Assembly: GCF_900106045.1 (NCBI RefSeq)
Contig: NZ_LT629802.1
Coordinates: forward strand, 2,542,001-2,606,000
Reading direction: 5' to 3'
Origin: Pseudomonas mucidolens
GTDB taxonomy: Bacteria; Pseudomonadota; Gammaproteobacteria; Pseudomonadales; Pseudomonadaceae
DNA length: 64,000 bases
Shown piece after piece: positions 9,634-19,678 of this stretch. Every line of letters starts with the position of its first letter. Position 1 is the first letter of the stretch. The notes below the pieces were generated by a model. That model did no database searches and had not been told where the DNA came from. It saw only the letters and a list, made by a program, of their open reading frames with translations. The position numbers and the translations under genes were made by a program.

Positions 9634-10659
9634 ATGGTGTTGAACAAAGCTGCAACCGCCGTGCTGTTTGCGGGACTGCTGAGTGTGACCAGCCAAGCCG
9701 TGCAGGCGGCCGAAAGCGTCAATTTCGTGAGCTGGGGCGGCAGTACCCAAGATGCGCAGAAGCAGGCGTGGGCCGATCCTTTCAGCAAAGCCAGCGGCAT
9801 CACCGTGGTCCAGGATGGCCCCACCGACTACGGCAAACTCAAGGCTATGGTCGAAAGCGGCAACGTTCAGTGGGACGTGGTGGATGTCGAAGCTGACTTC
9901 GCCTTGCGCGCCGCCGCCGAAGGCCTGCTCGAACCCCTCGACTTCGCGGTGATCCAGCGCGACAAGATCGACCCGCGATTTATCTCCGACCATGGCGTGG
10001 GCTCGTTCTTCTTTTCCTTCGTGCTCGGCTACAACGAAGACAAGCTCGGCGCTGGCAAACCCCAGGATTGGACCGCACTGTTCGATACCAAGACCTACCC
10101 CGGCAAACGCGCCCTCTACAAATGGCCCAGTCCCGGCGTGCTGGAGTTGGCTCTTTTGGCCGACGGCGTCGCCGCCGACAAACTCTACCCGCTGGACCTG
10201 GACCGCGCGTTCAAGAAACTCGACACCCTCAAGAAAGACATCGTCTGGTGGGGTGGCGGCGCACAGTCGCAACAGTTACTGGCCTCCGGTGAAGTCAGCA
10301 TGGGCCAGTTCTGGAACGGTCGCATTCACGCCCTGCAGGAAGACGGCGCACCGGTTGGCGTGAGCTGGAAGCAGAACCTGGTCATGGCCGATATTCTGGT
10401 GGTGCCCAAAGGCGCCAAAAACAAAGCCGCTGCCATGAAGTTCCTGGCCTATGCCAGCAGCGCCAAAGGCCAGGCCGACTTCTCCAACCTGACCGCCTAT
10501 GCACCGGTGAATATCGGCAGCGTGCAGCGCCTGGATTCGGTACTGGCGCCCAACTTGCCGACGGCGTATGCCAAGGACCAGATCACGCTTGATTTCGCCT
10601 ACTGGGCCAAGAATGGTCCGGCCATTGCAACACGGTGGAACGAATGGCTAGTCAAATGA
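9634..10659 (+). CDS. periplasmic substrate-binding protein of a Pot-type ABC importer
   Basis: A 341-residue protein. The ATG at 9634 (GAGGG upstream) gives a clean signal peptide, AATAVLFAGLLSV...VQAAE, whereas a longer in-frame start would place 30 polar residues before it. The mature part begins VNFVSWGGSTQDAQ and contains VQDGPTDYGKLKAMVESG and WDVVDVEADFA, as in the spermidine/putrescine (PotD/PotF) and related solute-binding family. It captures a small cationic or amide-containing compound in the periplasm; the true ligand is unknown. The stop overlaps the permease start (ATGA). Operator 3 lies upstream. Confidence 0.87.
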   Translation: MVLNKAATAVLFAGLLSVTSQAVQAAESVNFVSWGGSTQDAQKQAWADPFSKASGITVVQDGPTDYGKLKAMVESGNVQWDVVDVEADFALRAAAEGLLEPLDFAVIQRDKIDPRFISDHGVGSFFFSFVLGYNEDKLGAGKPQDWTALFDTKTYPGKRALYKWPSPGVLELALLADGVAADKLYPLDLDRAFKKLDTLKKDIVWWGGGAQSQQLLASGEVSMGQFWNGRIHALQEDGAPVGVSWKQNLVMADILVVPKGAKNKAAAMKFLAYASSAKGQADFSNLTAYAPVNIGSVQRLDSVLAPNLPTAYAKDQITLDFAYWAKNGPAIATRWNEWLVK

Positions 10660-11573
10660 AAATGACGGCAACGACGCCGACCGGCAGCGCCCATGGCGCT
10701 GCCGGCGCGGCTCCAGGCAACGCGACAGGCCCTTCCCTGGCACAGCGCTGGCGCGGCTCGGGCAACCTGATCCCGGCCCTGCTGTTTCTCGGCCTGTTCT
10801 TCCTCGCGCCGCTGATCGGCCTGCTGTTGCGCGGCGTGCTGGAACCGGTGCCGGGCCTGGGCAACTATGAACAGCTGTTCGCCAATTCGGCGTACGCCCG
10901 AGTGCTGCTCAACACCTTTTCGGTGGCGGGACTGGTGACCCTGTTCAGCCTGCTGCTGGGCTTCCCGCTGGCCTGGGCAATTACCCTGGTGCCGCGCGGC
11001 TGGGGGCGCTGGATCCTCAACATCGTGCTGCTGTCGATGTGGACCAGCCTCCTCGCCCGTACTTATTCATGGCTGGTGTTGCTCCAGGCTTCAGGGGTAA
11101 TCAACAAGGCGTTGATGGCGATGGGCATCATCGATCAACCGCTGGAGATGGTGCACAACCTCACAGGCGTAGTGATCGGCATGAGCTACATCATGATCCC
11201 GTTCATTGTGCTGCCGTTGCAGGCGACCATGCAGGCCATCGACCCGATGATCCTGCAGGCCGGCTCGATCTGTGGCGCCAGCCCCTGGACCAATTTCTTC
11301 CGGGTGTTCCTTCCACTGTGTCGGCCGGGGCTGTTTTCCGGCGGGCTGATGGTGTTTGTGATGTCCCTCGGTTACTACGTCACCCCGGCGCTGCTCGGTG
11401 GCGCGCAGAACATGATGCTGCCCGAGTTCATCATTCAGCAGGTGCAATCGTTCCTCAATTGGGGCCTGGCCAGCGCCGGCGCCGCGTTGCTGATCTTTAT
11501 CACGCTGGTGCTGTTCTACTTCTACCTGAAGCTTCAGCCGGAATCTCCGGTTGGCGCCAGCAACGCGAGGTAA
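10656..11573 (+). CDS. ABC importer permease 1 (PotB/PotH-like)
   Basis: A 305-residue inner-membrane protein starting at an ATG overlapping the binding-protein stop. After an unusual Thr/Gly/Ala-rich N-terminus of about 35 residues come six predicted membrane segments beginning LIPALLFLGLFFLAPLIGLL. The EAA-type loop that docks on the ATPase is visible as QAGSICGASPWTNFFRVFLP. It forms the channel with the next gene. Confidence 0.87.
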   Translation: MKMTATTPTGSAHGAAGAAPGNATGPSLAQRWRGSGNLIPALLFLGLFFLAPLIGLLLRGVLEPVPGLGNYEQLFANSAYARVLLNTFSVAGLVTLFSLLLGFPLAWAITLVPRGWGRWILNIVLLSMWTSLLARTYSWLVLLQASGVINKALMAMGIIDQPLEMVHNLTGVVIGMSYIMIPFIVLPLQATMQAIDPMILQAGSICGASPWTNFFRVFLPLCRPGLFSGGLMVFVMSLGYYVTPALLGGAQNMMLPEFIIQQVQSFLNWGLASAGAALLIFITLVLFYFYLKLQPESPVGASNAR

Positions 11574-11579
11574 GCCGTC

Positions 11580-12389
11580 ATGCTCCTGACTCCCAATGCC
11601 ATGAGCCGCAGGATGCGCCTGGGCCTGTACACGACCACCGGGTTGATTGCGTTGTTCCTGCTGTTGCCGATCGTGTTTATCGTGCTGTTGTCGTTCGGCT
11701 CCTCGCAATGGCTGGTGTTTCCGCCGCCGGGCTGGACGCTGAAATGGTACGGCCAGTTCTTCTCCAATCCCGACTGGATGAGCGCGGCAATGGCCAGCCT
11801 CAAGGTCGCGCTGCTGACCACCGTGTTCGCCGTCGCCCTGGGCCTGCCCACCGCGTTTGCCCTGGTGCGCGGACGTTTCCCCGGCCGCGAGCTGCTTTAC
11901 GGCCTGTTCACCCTGCCGATGATCGTACCGCTGGTGATCATTGCGGTGGCGGTGTACGCGCTGTTCCTCAAGCTCGGCTACACCGGCACGATGTTCGCCT
12001 TTGTGGTCAGCCACGTCATCGTCGCTTTGCCGTTCACCATCATCTCGATCATCAACTCGCTGAAGCTGTTCGATCAGTCGATTGAAGATGCGGCGGTGAT
12101 CTGCGGCGCGTCGCGCTTGCAGGCGGCGTTCAAGGTGACCTTCCCGGCGATTCGCCCGGGGATGGTGGCCGGTGCGCTGTTCGCTTTTCTCGTCTCGTGG
12201 GACGAAGTGGTACTCAGCGTGATGATGGCCAGCCCAACCCTGCAAACCCTTCCAGTGAAGATGTGGACCACCCTGCGCCAGGACCTGACGCCGGTGATCG
12301 CCGTCGCCTCGACGCTGCTGATTGGCCTGTCAGTAATGATCATGATGATTGCCGCCGCCGTTCGCCGGCGCGCTGAAACCCGCGCCTGA
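11580..12389 (+). CDS. ABC importer permease 2 (PotC/PotI-like)
   Basis: A 269-residue inner-membrane protein six bases after permease 1. The first membrane segment is LYTTTGLIALFLLLPIVFIVLLSF, and about six are predicted. The cytoplasmic coupling loop EDAAVICGASRLQAAFKVTFP is well conserved. It is the second half of the channel of a four-gene importer (binding protein, two permeases, ATPase) in standard order. Confidence 0.88.
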   Translation: MLLTPNAMSRRMRLGLYTTTGLIALFLLLPIVFIVLLSFGSSQWLVFPPPGWTLKWYGQFFSNPDWMSAAMASLKVALLTTVFAVALGLPTAFALVRGRFPGRELLYGLFTLPMIVPLVIIAVAVYALFLKLGYTGTMFAFVVSHVIVALPFTIISIINSLKLFDQSIEDAAVICGASRLQAAFKVTFPAIRPGMVAGALFAFLVSWDEVVLSVMMASPTLQTLPVKMWTTLRQDLTPVIAVASTLLIGLSVMIMMIAAAVRRRAETRA

Positions 12390-12406
12390 GCGCCCAGGAG
12401 TAAAAC

Positions 12407-13561
12407 ATGAGTGCAGTGATCAAAGATTGCGCGCAAAACCATGACCAACCCTTGGTCAGCCTGCGCAACCTGAATAAGTACTACGGCGAATTCGCCGCCG
12501 TCGACACTATCTCGCTGGACATCAAGGACGGTGAATTCCTCACCTTCCTCGGCTCCAGCGGCTCGGGTAAAAGCACCACCCTGTCGATGCTCGCCGGCTT
12601 CGAAACGCCGAGCAGCGGCGAAATCCTGGTCGACGGCCAATCCCTGGTCAATGTACCGCCGCACAAGCGCGACATTGGCATGGTGTTCCAGCGCTACTCA
12701 TTGTTCCCGCACCTGTCGGTACGCGACAACATCGCTTTCCCGCTGGCGATCCGCAAACTGGCCAGCGCCGAACGCGAGAAGCGCGTCGACGCCATGCTCA
12801 AGCTGGTGCAGCTGGAGCAATTCGCCCATCGCCGCCCCTCGCAATTGTCCGGCGGTCAACAGCAGCGGGTCGCTATCGCCCGTGCGCTGGTGTACGAGCC
12901 ACGCATCCTGCTGATGGACGAGCCCCTTGGCGCCCTCGACAAGAAACTGCGTGAAGACTTGCAGGACGAACTGCGTCAGTTGCATCGACGCCTGGGCATC
13001 ACCATTGTCTACGTGACCCACGACCAGGAAGAAGCCATGCGTCTGTCCCAGCGCATCGCGATTTTCAGCCATGGCAAGATCGTCGGCTTGGGCAGCGGTT
13101 TCGACCTGTACCAGAACCCGCCGAATGCATTTGTCGCGTCCTTCCTCGGCAACTCCAACTTCCTCAAGCTCAAGGCCCAAGGCAACGCGGTGGCGGCGTT
13201 CGAGGGGCAGTCCTTATCGATCCGCCTGACCACCGGGCTGCACACCGACCAGCCGGTGCTGCTGATGGTACGACCGGAAAAAGCCCTGGCGCTGAGCATC
13301 GAACAGGCCGCCGAGCAGCCATTGGCCGCTGGCTGGAATGAAGTCTCGGCGGTGGTCGGCGAAGTGTTGTTCCTCGGCGAAAGCCTGACCTGCAGCGTGA
13401 AAACCCTGGGCGGCACCTCGATGACGGTCAAGGCACTGTCTGCCGCGGGCATGCCACTCAAGGCCGGTGATCCGGTGCGCGTGCGCTGGGCGACGGCGGA
13501 TGCGTGCGTGTATACCGAATGGCAAGACAGTGATCTGAACAAAGCTGCAGGCGCGCACTGA
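12407..13561 (+). CDS. ABC importer ATP-binding protein (PotA-like)
   Basis: A 384-residue ATPase. Walker A is GSSGSGKST, the signature LSGGQQQRVAIARAL, Walker B LLMDEPLGALD, and the switch His lies in VTHDQEEAM. After about residue 240 comes the TOBE domain usual in Pot/Fbp/MalK-type importers. It powers the importer from the cytoplasmic side. It ends the operon, with only 84 bases to the convergent DUF1552 gene. Confidence 0.92.
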   Translation: MSAVIKDCAQNHDQPLVSLRNLNKYYGEFAAVDTISLDIKDGEFLTFLGSSGSGKSTTLSMLAGFETPSSGEILVDGQSLVNVPPHKRDIGMVFQRYSLFPHLSVRDNIAFPLAIRKLASAEREKRVDAMLKLVQLEQFAHRRPSQLSGGQQQRVAIARALVYEPRILLMDEPLGALDKKLREDLQDELRQLHRRLGITIVYVTHDQEEAMRLSQRIAIFSHGKIVGLGSGFDLYQNPPNAFVASFLGNSNFLKLKAQGNAVAAFEGQSLSIRLTTGLHTDQPVLLMVRPEKALALSIEQAAEQPLAAGWNEVSAVVGEVLFLGESLTCSVKTLGGTSMTVKALSAAGMPLKAGDPVRVRWATADACVYTEWQDSDLNKAAGAH

Positions 13562-13583
13562 TCGCAGGCCAAAACGCGTCCCC

Positions 13584-13649
13584 TTGAGGCCGCTCCTCAC
13601 CCTCCTCCCAAAGGGGAGAACGGACTGAGCAGCCCTTTAGCGGCCTCAA
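13584..13649. terminator. inverted repeat between convergent genes, possible bidirectional terminator
   Basis: TTGAGGCCGCT (13584-13594) and its exact reverse complement (13639-13649) flank a second small pairing (CTCCTCCC / GGGGAG). The right arm covers the stop codon of the DUF1552 gene. There is no clear U-tract, so the role is tentative. Confidence 0.35.
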
Positions 13650-15013
13650 ACGTTGGTGAATATTCCGCTGACGACGTCGACATTCCCGGTATAAGGCACG
13701 CTAGTACCGGCAGCCTTGGCAATCGTCGCCCAGATGCGTTGCATATCCACAAAACGTTTGCCTATCACCGGATTTCCCGAGTGATGCTCGCGATCGGCCT
13801 GGGACGTGATATTGAGATAGCGCCCGACGCCATCACCGCTTTTGAGTAAGCCACTGGCGCCTCCCATGAGCACCACTGGCATGTCGATCATATGCTCCGG
13901 CGCCCCATCCGCCATCTCACTGGTGAGCACCACCAACGTATGGTCAAGCAGCTTGTCAGTCGGTACGTGCGGGTCCTGGTAGCGGGCCAATTCATCCATA
14001 AACAGCTTGACCTGGCGCACATACCACTGGCGCGTGCCCTTCCAGAACGCTTCTCCGGAACGCCGATGCGCACATTCATGGGGGTTACTGGTCGGGCTGA
14101 CGTCAATGATGTTCAGCGATTCCGCCGAACGTCCGATCTGGATGGTCGCGACTCGAGTGATGCCACAACTCAACGCCGTAGCAACCACTTGATGGTGGTT
14201 GCCCTGGATCTGGTTGCGAAACTCCGCTGATTGCCAAGGCAACGGTTCCAGGACAACTGGCTTGCACTCACCGACAGGTGGCGTGGACTGCTCGATATCC
14301 TTGATGACCTGCTCCACCGAGTCCAAATGCGTCTGCAGTTTCTGGCGCTGCGCGCCGGTCAGCTTATCCTGAAGGTCGCGGATATCCTCCAGCGCCACAT
14401 CCAGCAGTTCCGTACCTTTAGCTTGATCTTTCGCCGCCGCTCCCGGGCTGCTGAACAGCGCTTGGGCCATCAACTGCGGGTCGCGATACGGTGTGCGAAT
14501 GGCCGTGCCTTGCCAGGATACAAACCAGGGTGTTCCATCGATCCCGGCATGGGGTCCGGCAAACAGGCTACGGTGGGACGGCTCGCTGCCCGGCAATACC
14601 TGCCCCAGCACAATGTCGATCGACGACTGACGTGACTCAGTGTCGCGCAACACCCAGTTCCAGCCATTGTGTCCGACGTTGCCCGGTCCGAGGATGATGC
14701 CGCGCAGATACAGGGACTGCGTGCGATAGGCCTGCAGTTCGGCACTCACCTCATTCAATTGAAACTGCGTGGTATCGGCGCCGTCGGCCTCGGGGTACCA
14801 CAGCCCGCGCCCATCGCCAAACCCACCGCCTTGGTAGGAATCCACTGCCAGGCCGTCGGGAACCACCACAAATACAATCTTGAGCTTCGCCTCCTGGGTC
14901 TGCCCCGCCAACGCCATGCGTGTCAGGCCGAACTGAGTCAGAGGGCCGTAAACCCCGGCAGCCACCAGTGCGGCCAGAAAGCGACGACGACTTTTCAAAA
15001 TGCCCATGGTCAA
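13646..15013 (-). CDS. DUF1552 protein with Tat-type signal
   Basis: A 455-residue protein. The N-terminus SRRRFLAALVAAGVYG is a twin-arginine-type export signal, followed by LTQFGLTRMALA. The body (IVFVVVPDGLAVDSY, LRGIILGPGNVGHNGW, the central IDIVLGQ, and C-terminal HTLVVLTSEMADG) matches DUF1552, a family related to DUF1501/sulfatase-like folds that is almost always next to DUF1592-type cytochromes. It is presumably periplasmic; the reaction is unknown. It overlaps the 3' end of the giant upstream gene by four bases, so the two are made together. Confidence 0.82.
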   Translation of the reverse strand: MTMGILKSRRRFLAALVAAGVYGPLTQFGLTRMALAGQTQEAKLKIVFVVVPDGLAVDSYQGGGFGDGRGLWYPEADGADTTQFQLNEVSAELQAYRTQSLYLRGIILGPGNVGHNGWNWVLRDTESRQSSIDIVLGQVLPGSEPSHRSLFAGPHAGIDGTPWFVSWQGTAIRTPYRDPQLMAQALFSSPGAAAKDQAKGTELLDVALEDIRDLQDKLTGAQRQKLQTHLDSVEQVIKDIEQSTPPVGECKPVVLEPLPWQSAEFRNQIQGNHHQVVATALSCGITRVATIQIGRSAESLNIIDVSPTSNPHECAHRRSGEAFWKGTRQWYVRQVKLFMDELARYQDPHVPTDKLLDHTLVVLTSEMADGAPEHMIDMPVVLMGGASGLLKSGDGVGRYLNITSQADREHHSGNPVIGKRFVDMQRIWATIAKAAGTSVPYTGNVDVVSGIFTNV

Positions 15014-18000
15014 TCCCTCTGAGTCTTGTGGGTGAAGGCGTTGGAAGAGCCTATAGTGCGCAACATATCGACCAGGGAACCGGAGTCTTTCAAGCCGTCG
15101 GCGATCGCCTTGACAGTGCCTGAAGTGGACACGTCAGATTCATTACCGAAGACAAACCGGAAATAGCTGTCCGCCATACAGAACTGCGCGGCGGGATTGT
15201 CGGGAATCAGCCCGGCAACATCCCGAACGTCATTGATTTGTTCAGTGCCGGTGGCTCCGATAAAGGGGCCCGAAGCCTTGATCGCGACCATTTGCGGGTA
15301 CTGGCTGTAGTTGTAGGCCTTTTCCTGATCGCGATAACGTCCCGCGGCGTCGTAATGCTCCATGGAAGCCCCGGTGTCATTCATGTATTGATGACACTGC
15401 CAGCAACGCCCCTCGGAGGCCTCTTCACCGTTGACCAGGTCCCAGTGTTCACGGGTGGTGACCGCGCGCGCGGGATAGACCGGTTCCGTAGGATCCGCTT
15501 CAACGGGGGCACCGAACTCGCGGCAGAACAGCTGTTCGCGAATCATGATGCCGCGCTTGACCAGCGAGGTCGCCTGATAGTCGGAGTTGGCCGCCTGCAC
15601 CAGCCCGAGGTGCAACAAGCCACCCCGCTTGCCGTCCTCTACCGCTACCTTGTGCAGGTCATCGCCAGTCACACCGGGGATATCGTAATGGGTCGCCAGG
15701 GCCTGGTTCAGGTAGGTGTAACCCGGGTTGAACAACTGTGCGAGCGTGCCATCGCCCTGCAACAATCCGCTGACCAGCAGGTATTGCTCCTGCGCCATGA
15801 GCTGGATCGTCGCAGCACTCAACCCAGGCTTCTCCTGAACCCCACGATTGGTCTTGACGTAATAACTGACAAATCGATTGAACTGCTCGATCCCCCGCTC
15901 CGTACCCAGCATGCGCTCGATCTCGGCGGATAATTGCTCCGCGGTTTGCAACTCTCCGCGTTGGGCCTTGCCTAGCAGTTCAGCGTCCGGAGAGGTGCCC
16001 AGGTAGCTGTAGGAAAGCGCGGTAGCCACTTCAAAGGACGTCAGTTGAAAGACGCCATCCGCGTCAGTGGCGAGCCCCAGTTCGGAGCGGTAGAGAAAGT
16101 TGGGCGACAGCAGCAAGGCGCCGACCAACGCGGAGTGCCCGTGGGTTTCAAACAGCGTTTGATAGCGAGTCTGCTCCTCGTCGCTCAACGGACGACGGAA
16201 CAGCGAATACCCCAACGCCGTGACCGGATCAGCTCCGGCCCCACGCACCCGGGTCTCCGGCACCTGGTCGGCCACCGACAATGCCATATCATAGAACTGC
16301 TTGACGTCTTCGGCCTGCAGAATCCCTTTGTCCGCTTCGCCTGGGTATTTAAAGGTTTTTTCCGATTTGTCGGCCGGCAGTTTCTGCGAATCGATATCTA
16401 CGCCGAGGATGTCCTTGACGCTGGCGGCGTACTCGTCAGGCGTCAGCAGGCGCAACTGCCGTGCCCCGTAGGACGCCTCGGGATCCAGATAGGGTTTCCA
16501 TACCACGTCATACAAATGCGTGCTGATCTCGGTCGCGCAGGTGGTGTCGCAATGCCCGGACACCGGCATGCTCTGGATCTGCTTGAGCAGCTTGTCCTGC
16601 CCTGCAACGCTCCAGGCCAGGGCCATGCGCAAACTGTCGAAGAACTCCACCGCATGGCATTGGGTGCACGTCTCTGCCAGCACGGTTTCCCCCAGGTTGG
16701 TCATATGCCGATAGTTCGTCGGAGCAAGTTGCATGTCCTCGCTTTCTTCGTTAATCACCACCGAGACCAATTCCGGCTGGGGCATTTCTTGAGGGTAAAA
16801 CGGGTAAATGATCTCGTACTGACCGTAATTCAGAATCTGCGTCACACTCGCGCCCCAGGGCACATGGATCAGCTGCGGCGGCGGGGCTGCCTGTTCCTTG
16901 TTCTTGAGCGTGAAATGCCATTGCGCGTCACTCACCGAGGCCGGCTTGGTCGGTGCCACCACTGTCACTTTTACCGCAAGCTCTTCTGGCCGTTCGCGGT
17001 AGCGCAAATTGACCGTTTGGTTGGGATTGGCGGCAGACAAGGCAAATGACGTATTGCGAACCTGGGGGATCCAGTTCTTCACATCATTGAGCTTGAGTTG
17101 ATAGTCGCCGTACGCCAGACCCTTGAGCGATAGCCAGGCCTCGCCGTCTGCAGGGTTCCAGGACATATGAAAGGCGCGGGCAGTGTTGTCGGGAAAGGTC
17201 AATGTACCGCTGAGCATTTCCGTCTCAAGCCCAGGCGCTGGTGCCAGCATTGGCAGCAACGACAATTGTGTCTCGGGCAAGCCGGCGGGGTCGTAGCTGA
17301 CGCGATAGATCACCCCCGCGACGTCGTCGGAAATCAGCAGGCTCTTGTCCGCCAGCTCCAGAATGTCCGCCGGCCGGCCAATGCAGGAGTCGTCCAGACA
17401 GTACACATCAAAACTGCTCGGATCCTGGATAAATCCGCTGATCAACGGGATCTGATTGACCACGCGCGTTCCGTCCTGGACCGTTAACAGGCGCACATCC
17501 ATGCCCGGCCTGGCGGCCGACCCGGCGCCGTGGACAGCCACCAGCAAGTTCTGCGTGTCCGCTTTCGCCGGGTAGGCATCCCAGAACTTGACGCCCAGCG
17601 GCGCGGTGTTGGTGCCCAGCTCGAATGCCGGTGCCACGTAGTCTTTGGGATCAATTTGCTCAAGGGACTTGTCGGAGACGATCGCCCCCGGTACCAGCGG
17701 CGGTTGAATCACGTCTGGGTCGGCAAACTCTTCCTCAGTAAACCCCGGTGTGTCCTTGCCAAACCGGTAAGGCACGCCGAAATGCTGCCCAGCGGCGCTG
17801 CTGCGATTGACCTCGTCAGGATTGGCAAAGCCTTGGCGGTTGTTGTCGCTGAACCAGATTTCCCCGGTCTTCGGGTTCCAGTCGAACCCCACGGAGTTGC
17901 GTACGCCCTTGGCCTGAATCTGCGCCTCGCCGGTCTCCAGGTCGTAGCGCAGCAACGTCCCGTAACGCTCATCGGGAGGAATCATGCACAGGTTGCACGG

Positions 18001-19122
18001 GGTGCCGACGGCGGTATAAAGCCCCTTGTCGGCCGGATCCAGAGGGTTGAAATGCAAAGGGTGCTTCATGTGCCAGACGCGCGTACTGGATCCAGACTCC
18101 GCGGACGGCAGCGGGAACAGATTATCATCGGCCGGGAAGTTGAATACCCGTTCGGGCGCAGGATCTTTATAGTTGTCATATGCGTCGCGCAGACGATACA
18201 GGCCACCGGTGGTGGAGTAATACAAATCACCGTCGCGGTACGCCACGCCATGCGGCTCTTCGAGCCCGCTGGCGATCACATGGATCCCCGTCGGGTTGCC
18301 GGAATCATCCAGCGGCAAGGCATAAATCATATCGGCGATCTTGCCGTCGTAGACATACGATGGAATGGCACTGGATCCGACATACAGCACGTTCTTGCCC
18401 ATGGCCATCTGGCGTGGCTGGATCAGGCCCTGGGCGAACAGTTCGATCTTTATCCCGGGCAAGCCGCTGAGCGCGGCGACATTCACCGGTGGGCGGTACT
18501 TCACCGTCAATGCCTGCTCTTCACCTTCAGCGCTGGTGAAGGACACAATGCGAGGCGTGTTCAACGGCACAAAACCATCGGCGACATTCATCACCAACTG
18601 ATAGTCGCAGGCCTTGAGATTATCGATATGGATCGTGTCGCCGGATTTGCCGCTGACAGGAATATCTTCGGCCTTGCAGCGCAGCACGCCCGTCACCACC
18701 TGATCGAGCCGCGAGACACCAGGCTGCGGACTTTTCAGCGGCGCCCTGCCGCTGAGCGTGGCAAAACTCAGCGTTAGGCGATTGCCCTGGTAGCCACCGC
18801 ACTCACCCAGGTCTTTCCAGGCGTCCGGCCAGGGCTCCGCGCCACTGGAGGCGGGCAGTCCAGGATTGTAGTCCGCTTGCCGACACCACTGCCAACTGCC
18901 GGCGCCCAGCGGCGCTTCCTCATCTTTCCAGCATTCGAACTGTCGGCCCACGTTCTGGACCTGATCGCCCTGCTGGTAGGTCGTTCCTGCCTGGTAATCC
19001 GGTGCAGTACAGGCTTGCTGTGGCGCCGCCATCAGATCGAAACAAGCCAGGACCAGCAGCATAGCCAACAACACTGACCCGGCACTCGACACGCGCGCAC
19101 GTGGACCGATAGACCTCTCCAT
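15010..19122 (-). CDS. giant secreted chimera: carbohydrate-binding-like, sorbosone-dehydrogenase-like propeller, cytochrome c and DUF1592/1588 domains
   Basis: A 1370-residue protein. The ATG at 19122 (GAGG upstream) gives a signal peptide with core VLLAMLLVLACFDLMAA. Next is a Cys/Trp-rich CBM5/12-like module (AGTTYQQGDQVQN, ECWKDEEAPLGAGSW). A beta-propeller resembling glucose/sorbosone dehydrogenases follows (QPRQMAMG, EEPHGVAYRDGDLYYS, GFDWNPKTGEIWFSDNNR). A cytochrome motif CTQCH is encoded near 16665. The C-terminal third is of DUF1587/1592/1588/1585 type (LLTPDEYAASVKDILG, LFRRPLSDEEQTRY, SDYQATSLVKRG) with a second CxxCH, CWQCH. I infer a periplasmic or secreted redox enzyme acting on a carbohydrate-like substrate together with the DUF1552 partner. 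Confidence 0.8.
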   Translation of the reverse strand: MERSIGPRARVSSAGSVLLAMLLVLACFDLMAAPQQACTAPDYQAGTTYQQGDQVQNVGRQFECWKDEEAPLGAGSWQWCRQADYNPGLPASSGAEPWPDAWKDLGECGGYQGNRLTLSFATLSGRAPLKSPQPGVSRLDQVVTGVLRCKAEDIPVSGKSGDTIHIDNLKACDYQLVMNVADGFVPLNTPRIVSFTSAEGEEQALTVKYRPPVNVAALSGLPGIKIELFAQGLIQPRQMAMGKNVLYVGSSAIPSYVYDGKIADMIYALPLDDSGNPTGIHVIASGLEEPHGVAYRDGDLYYSTTGGLYRLRDAYDNYKDPAPERVFNFPADDNLFPLPSAESGSSTRVWHMKHPLHFNPLDPADKGLYTAVGTPCNLCMIPPDERYGTLLRYDLETGEAQIQAKGVRNSVGFDWNPKTGEIWFSDNNRQGFANPDEVNRSSAAGQHFGVPYRFGKDTPGFTEEEFADPDVIQPPLVPGAIVSDKSLEQIDPKDYVAPAFELGTNTAPLGVKFWDAYPAKADTQNLLVAVHGAGSAARPGMDVRLLTVQDGTRVVNQIPLISGFIQDPSSFDVYCLDDSCIGRPADILELADKSLLISDDVAGVIYRVSYDPAGLPETQLSLLPMLAPAPGLETEMLSGTLTFPDNTARAFHMSWNPADGEAWLSLKGLAYGDYQLKLNDVKNWIPQVRNTSFALSAANPNQTVNLRYRERPEELAVKVTVVAPTKPASVSDAQWHFTLKNKEQAAPPPQLIHVPWGASVTQILNYGQYEIIYPFYPQEMPQPELVSVVINEESEDMQLAPTNYRHMTNLGETVLAETCTQCHAVEFFDSLRMALAWSVAGQDKLLKQIQSMPVSGHCDTTCATEISTHLYDVVWKPYLDPEASYGARQLRLLTPDEYAASVKDILGVDIDSQKLPADKSEKTFKYPGEADKGILQAEDVKQFYDMALSVADQVPETRVRGAGADPVTALGYSLFRRPLSDEEQTRYQTLFETHGHSALVGALLLSPNFLYRSELGLATDADGVFQLTSFEVATALSYSYLGTSPDAELLGKAQRGELQTAEQLSAEIERMLGTERGIEQFNRFVSYYVKTNRGVQEKPGLSAATIQLMAQEQYLLVSGLLQGDGTLAQLFNPGYTYLNQALATHYDIPGVTGDDLHKVAVEDGKRGGLLHLGLVQAANSDYQATSLVKRGIMIREQLFCREFGAPVEADPTEPVYPARAVTTREHWDLVNGEEASEGRCWQCHQYMNDTGASMEHYDAAGRYRDQEKAYNYSQYPQMVAIKASGPFIGATGTEQINDVRDVAGLIPDNPAAQFCMADSYFRFVFGNESDVSTSGTVKAIADGLKDSGSLVDMLRTIGSSNAFTHKTQRD

Positions 19123-19678
19123 GACTTGCAACCTCACAGGCAAGCCAAGCGACTCTCGCAAACTGGAACGACTGCAAAACGCATCCGGCGGGCACGCACC
19201 TGGCAGGGAATCGCCGCCTGGTAGAGGCGCACGAACTCCAGCATTTCAATTGGAATGTCCTGCACTGCAATTCAACTGCGTGTTCACGACATGGCGTGCA
19301 GCCATAGAAACAAAAATCACGACAACAAATAGACACTCATCCTAAGTAAGTCGCCTGTCATTCACAGGCGTGTCACTTCTTACAGATGAAGTGTTAGTAC
19401 GACTAAGAGCAATCGTCAAATCACTCGCTTGATTCAGCTGGCATGCGCGTACACCCGGAGCGCCCGGTAATCGTTGATTTTCTCTTACCGATCAACGCCC
19501 AACGCCTTGCTGTGGTTAAACGATTAGTTCGGTTTTGTTTTTCTCGGTTCAGAACAGTCGCCCCTGCGGATTACACCAGCAAACTTACCTCAACCCAGCG
19601 CGGTGCCGGCCCACCCTCCCGTGGCACGACGTAGCCTTACCTATAGACCTCTCGAAACTGAAGCAGCACAGGCTGCAA
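19123..19678. other. intergenic stretch, no supported gene
   Basis: The stretch separates the giant leftward gene from the small membrane-protein gene. It is moderately AT-rich in the middle. Several short frames lack ribosome binding sites or recognisable domains. It presumably holds the promoter of the giant gene; no repeat or hairpin stood out. Confidence 0.4.

Noticed and set aside
11091..12245. 384-codon minus-strand frame
   Set aside because: Antisense to the ABC permeases, with the same shadow composition.
14520..18400. Several GGATCC hexamers in the 14-18 kb genes
   Set aside because: They lie inside coding sequence and lack the TGGATCCA palindrome context, so they are not VanR sites.
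17530..18777. 415-codon plus-strand frame, with others at 15238 and 16045
   Set aside because: Shadows of the giant secreted chimera on the other strand; no ribosome binding sites and no recognisable domains.
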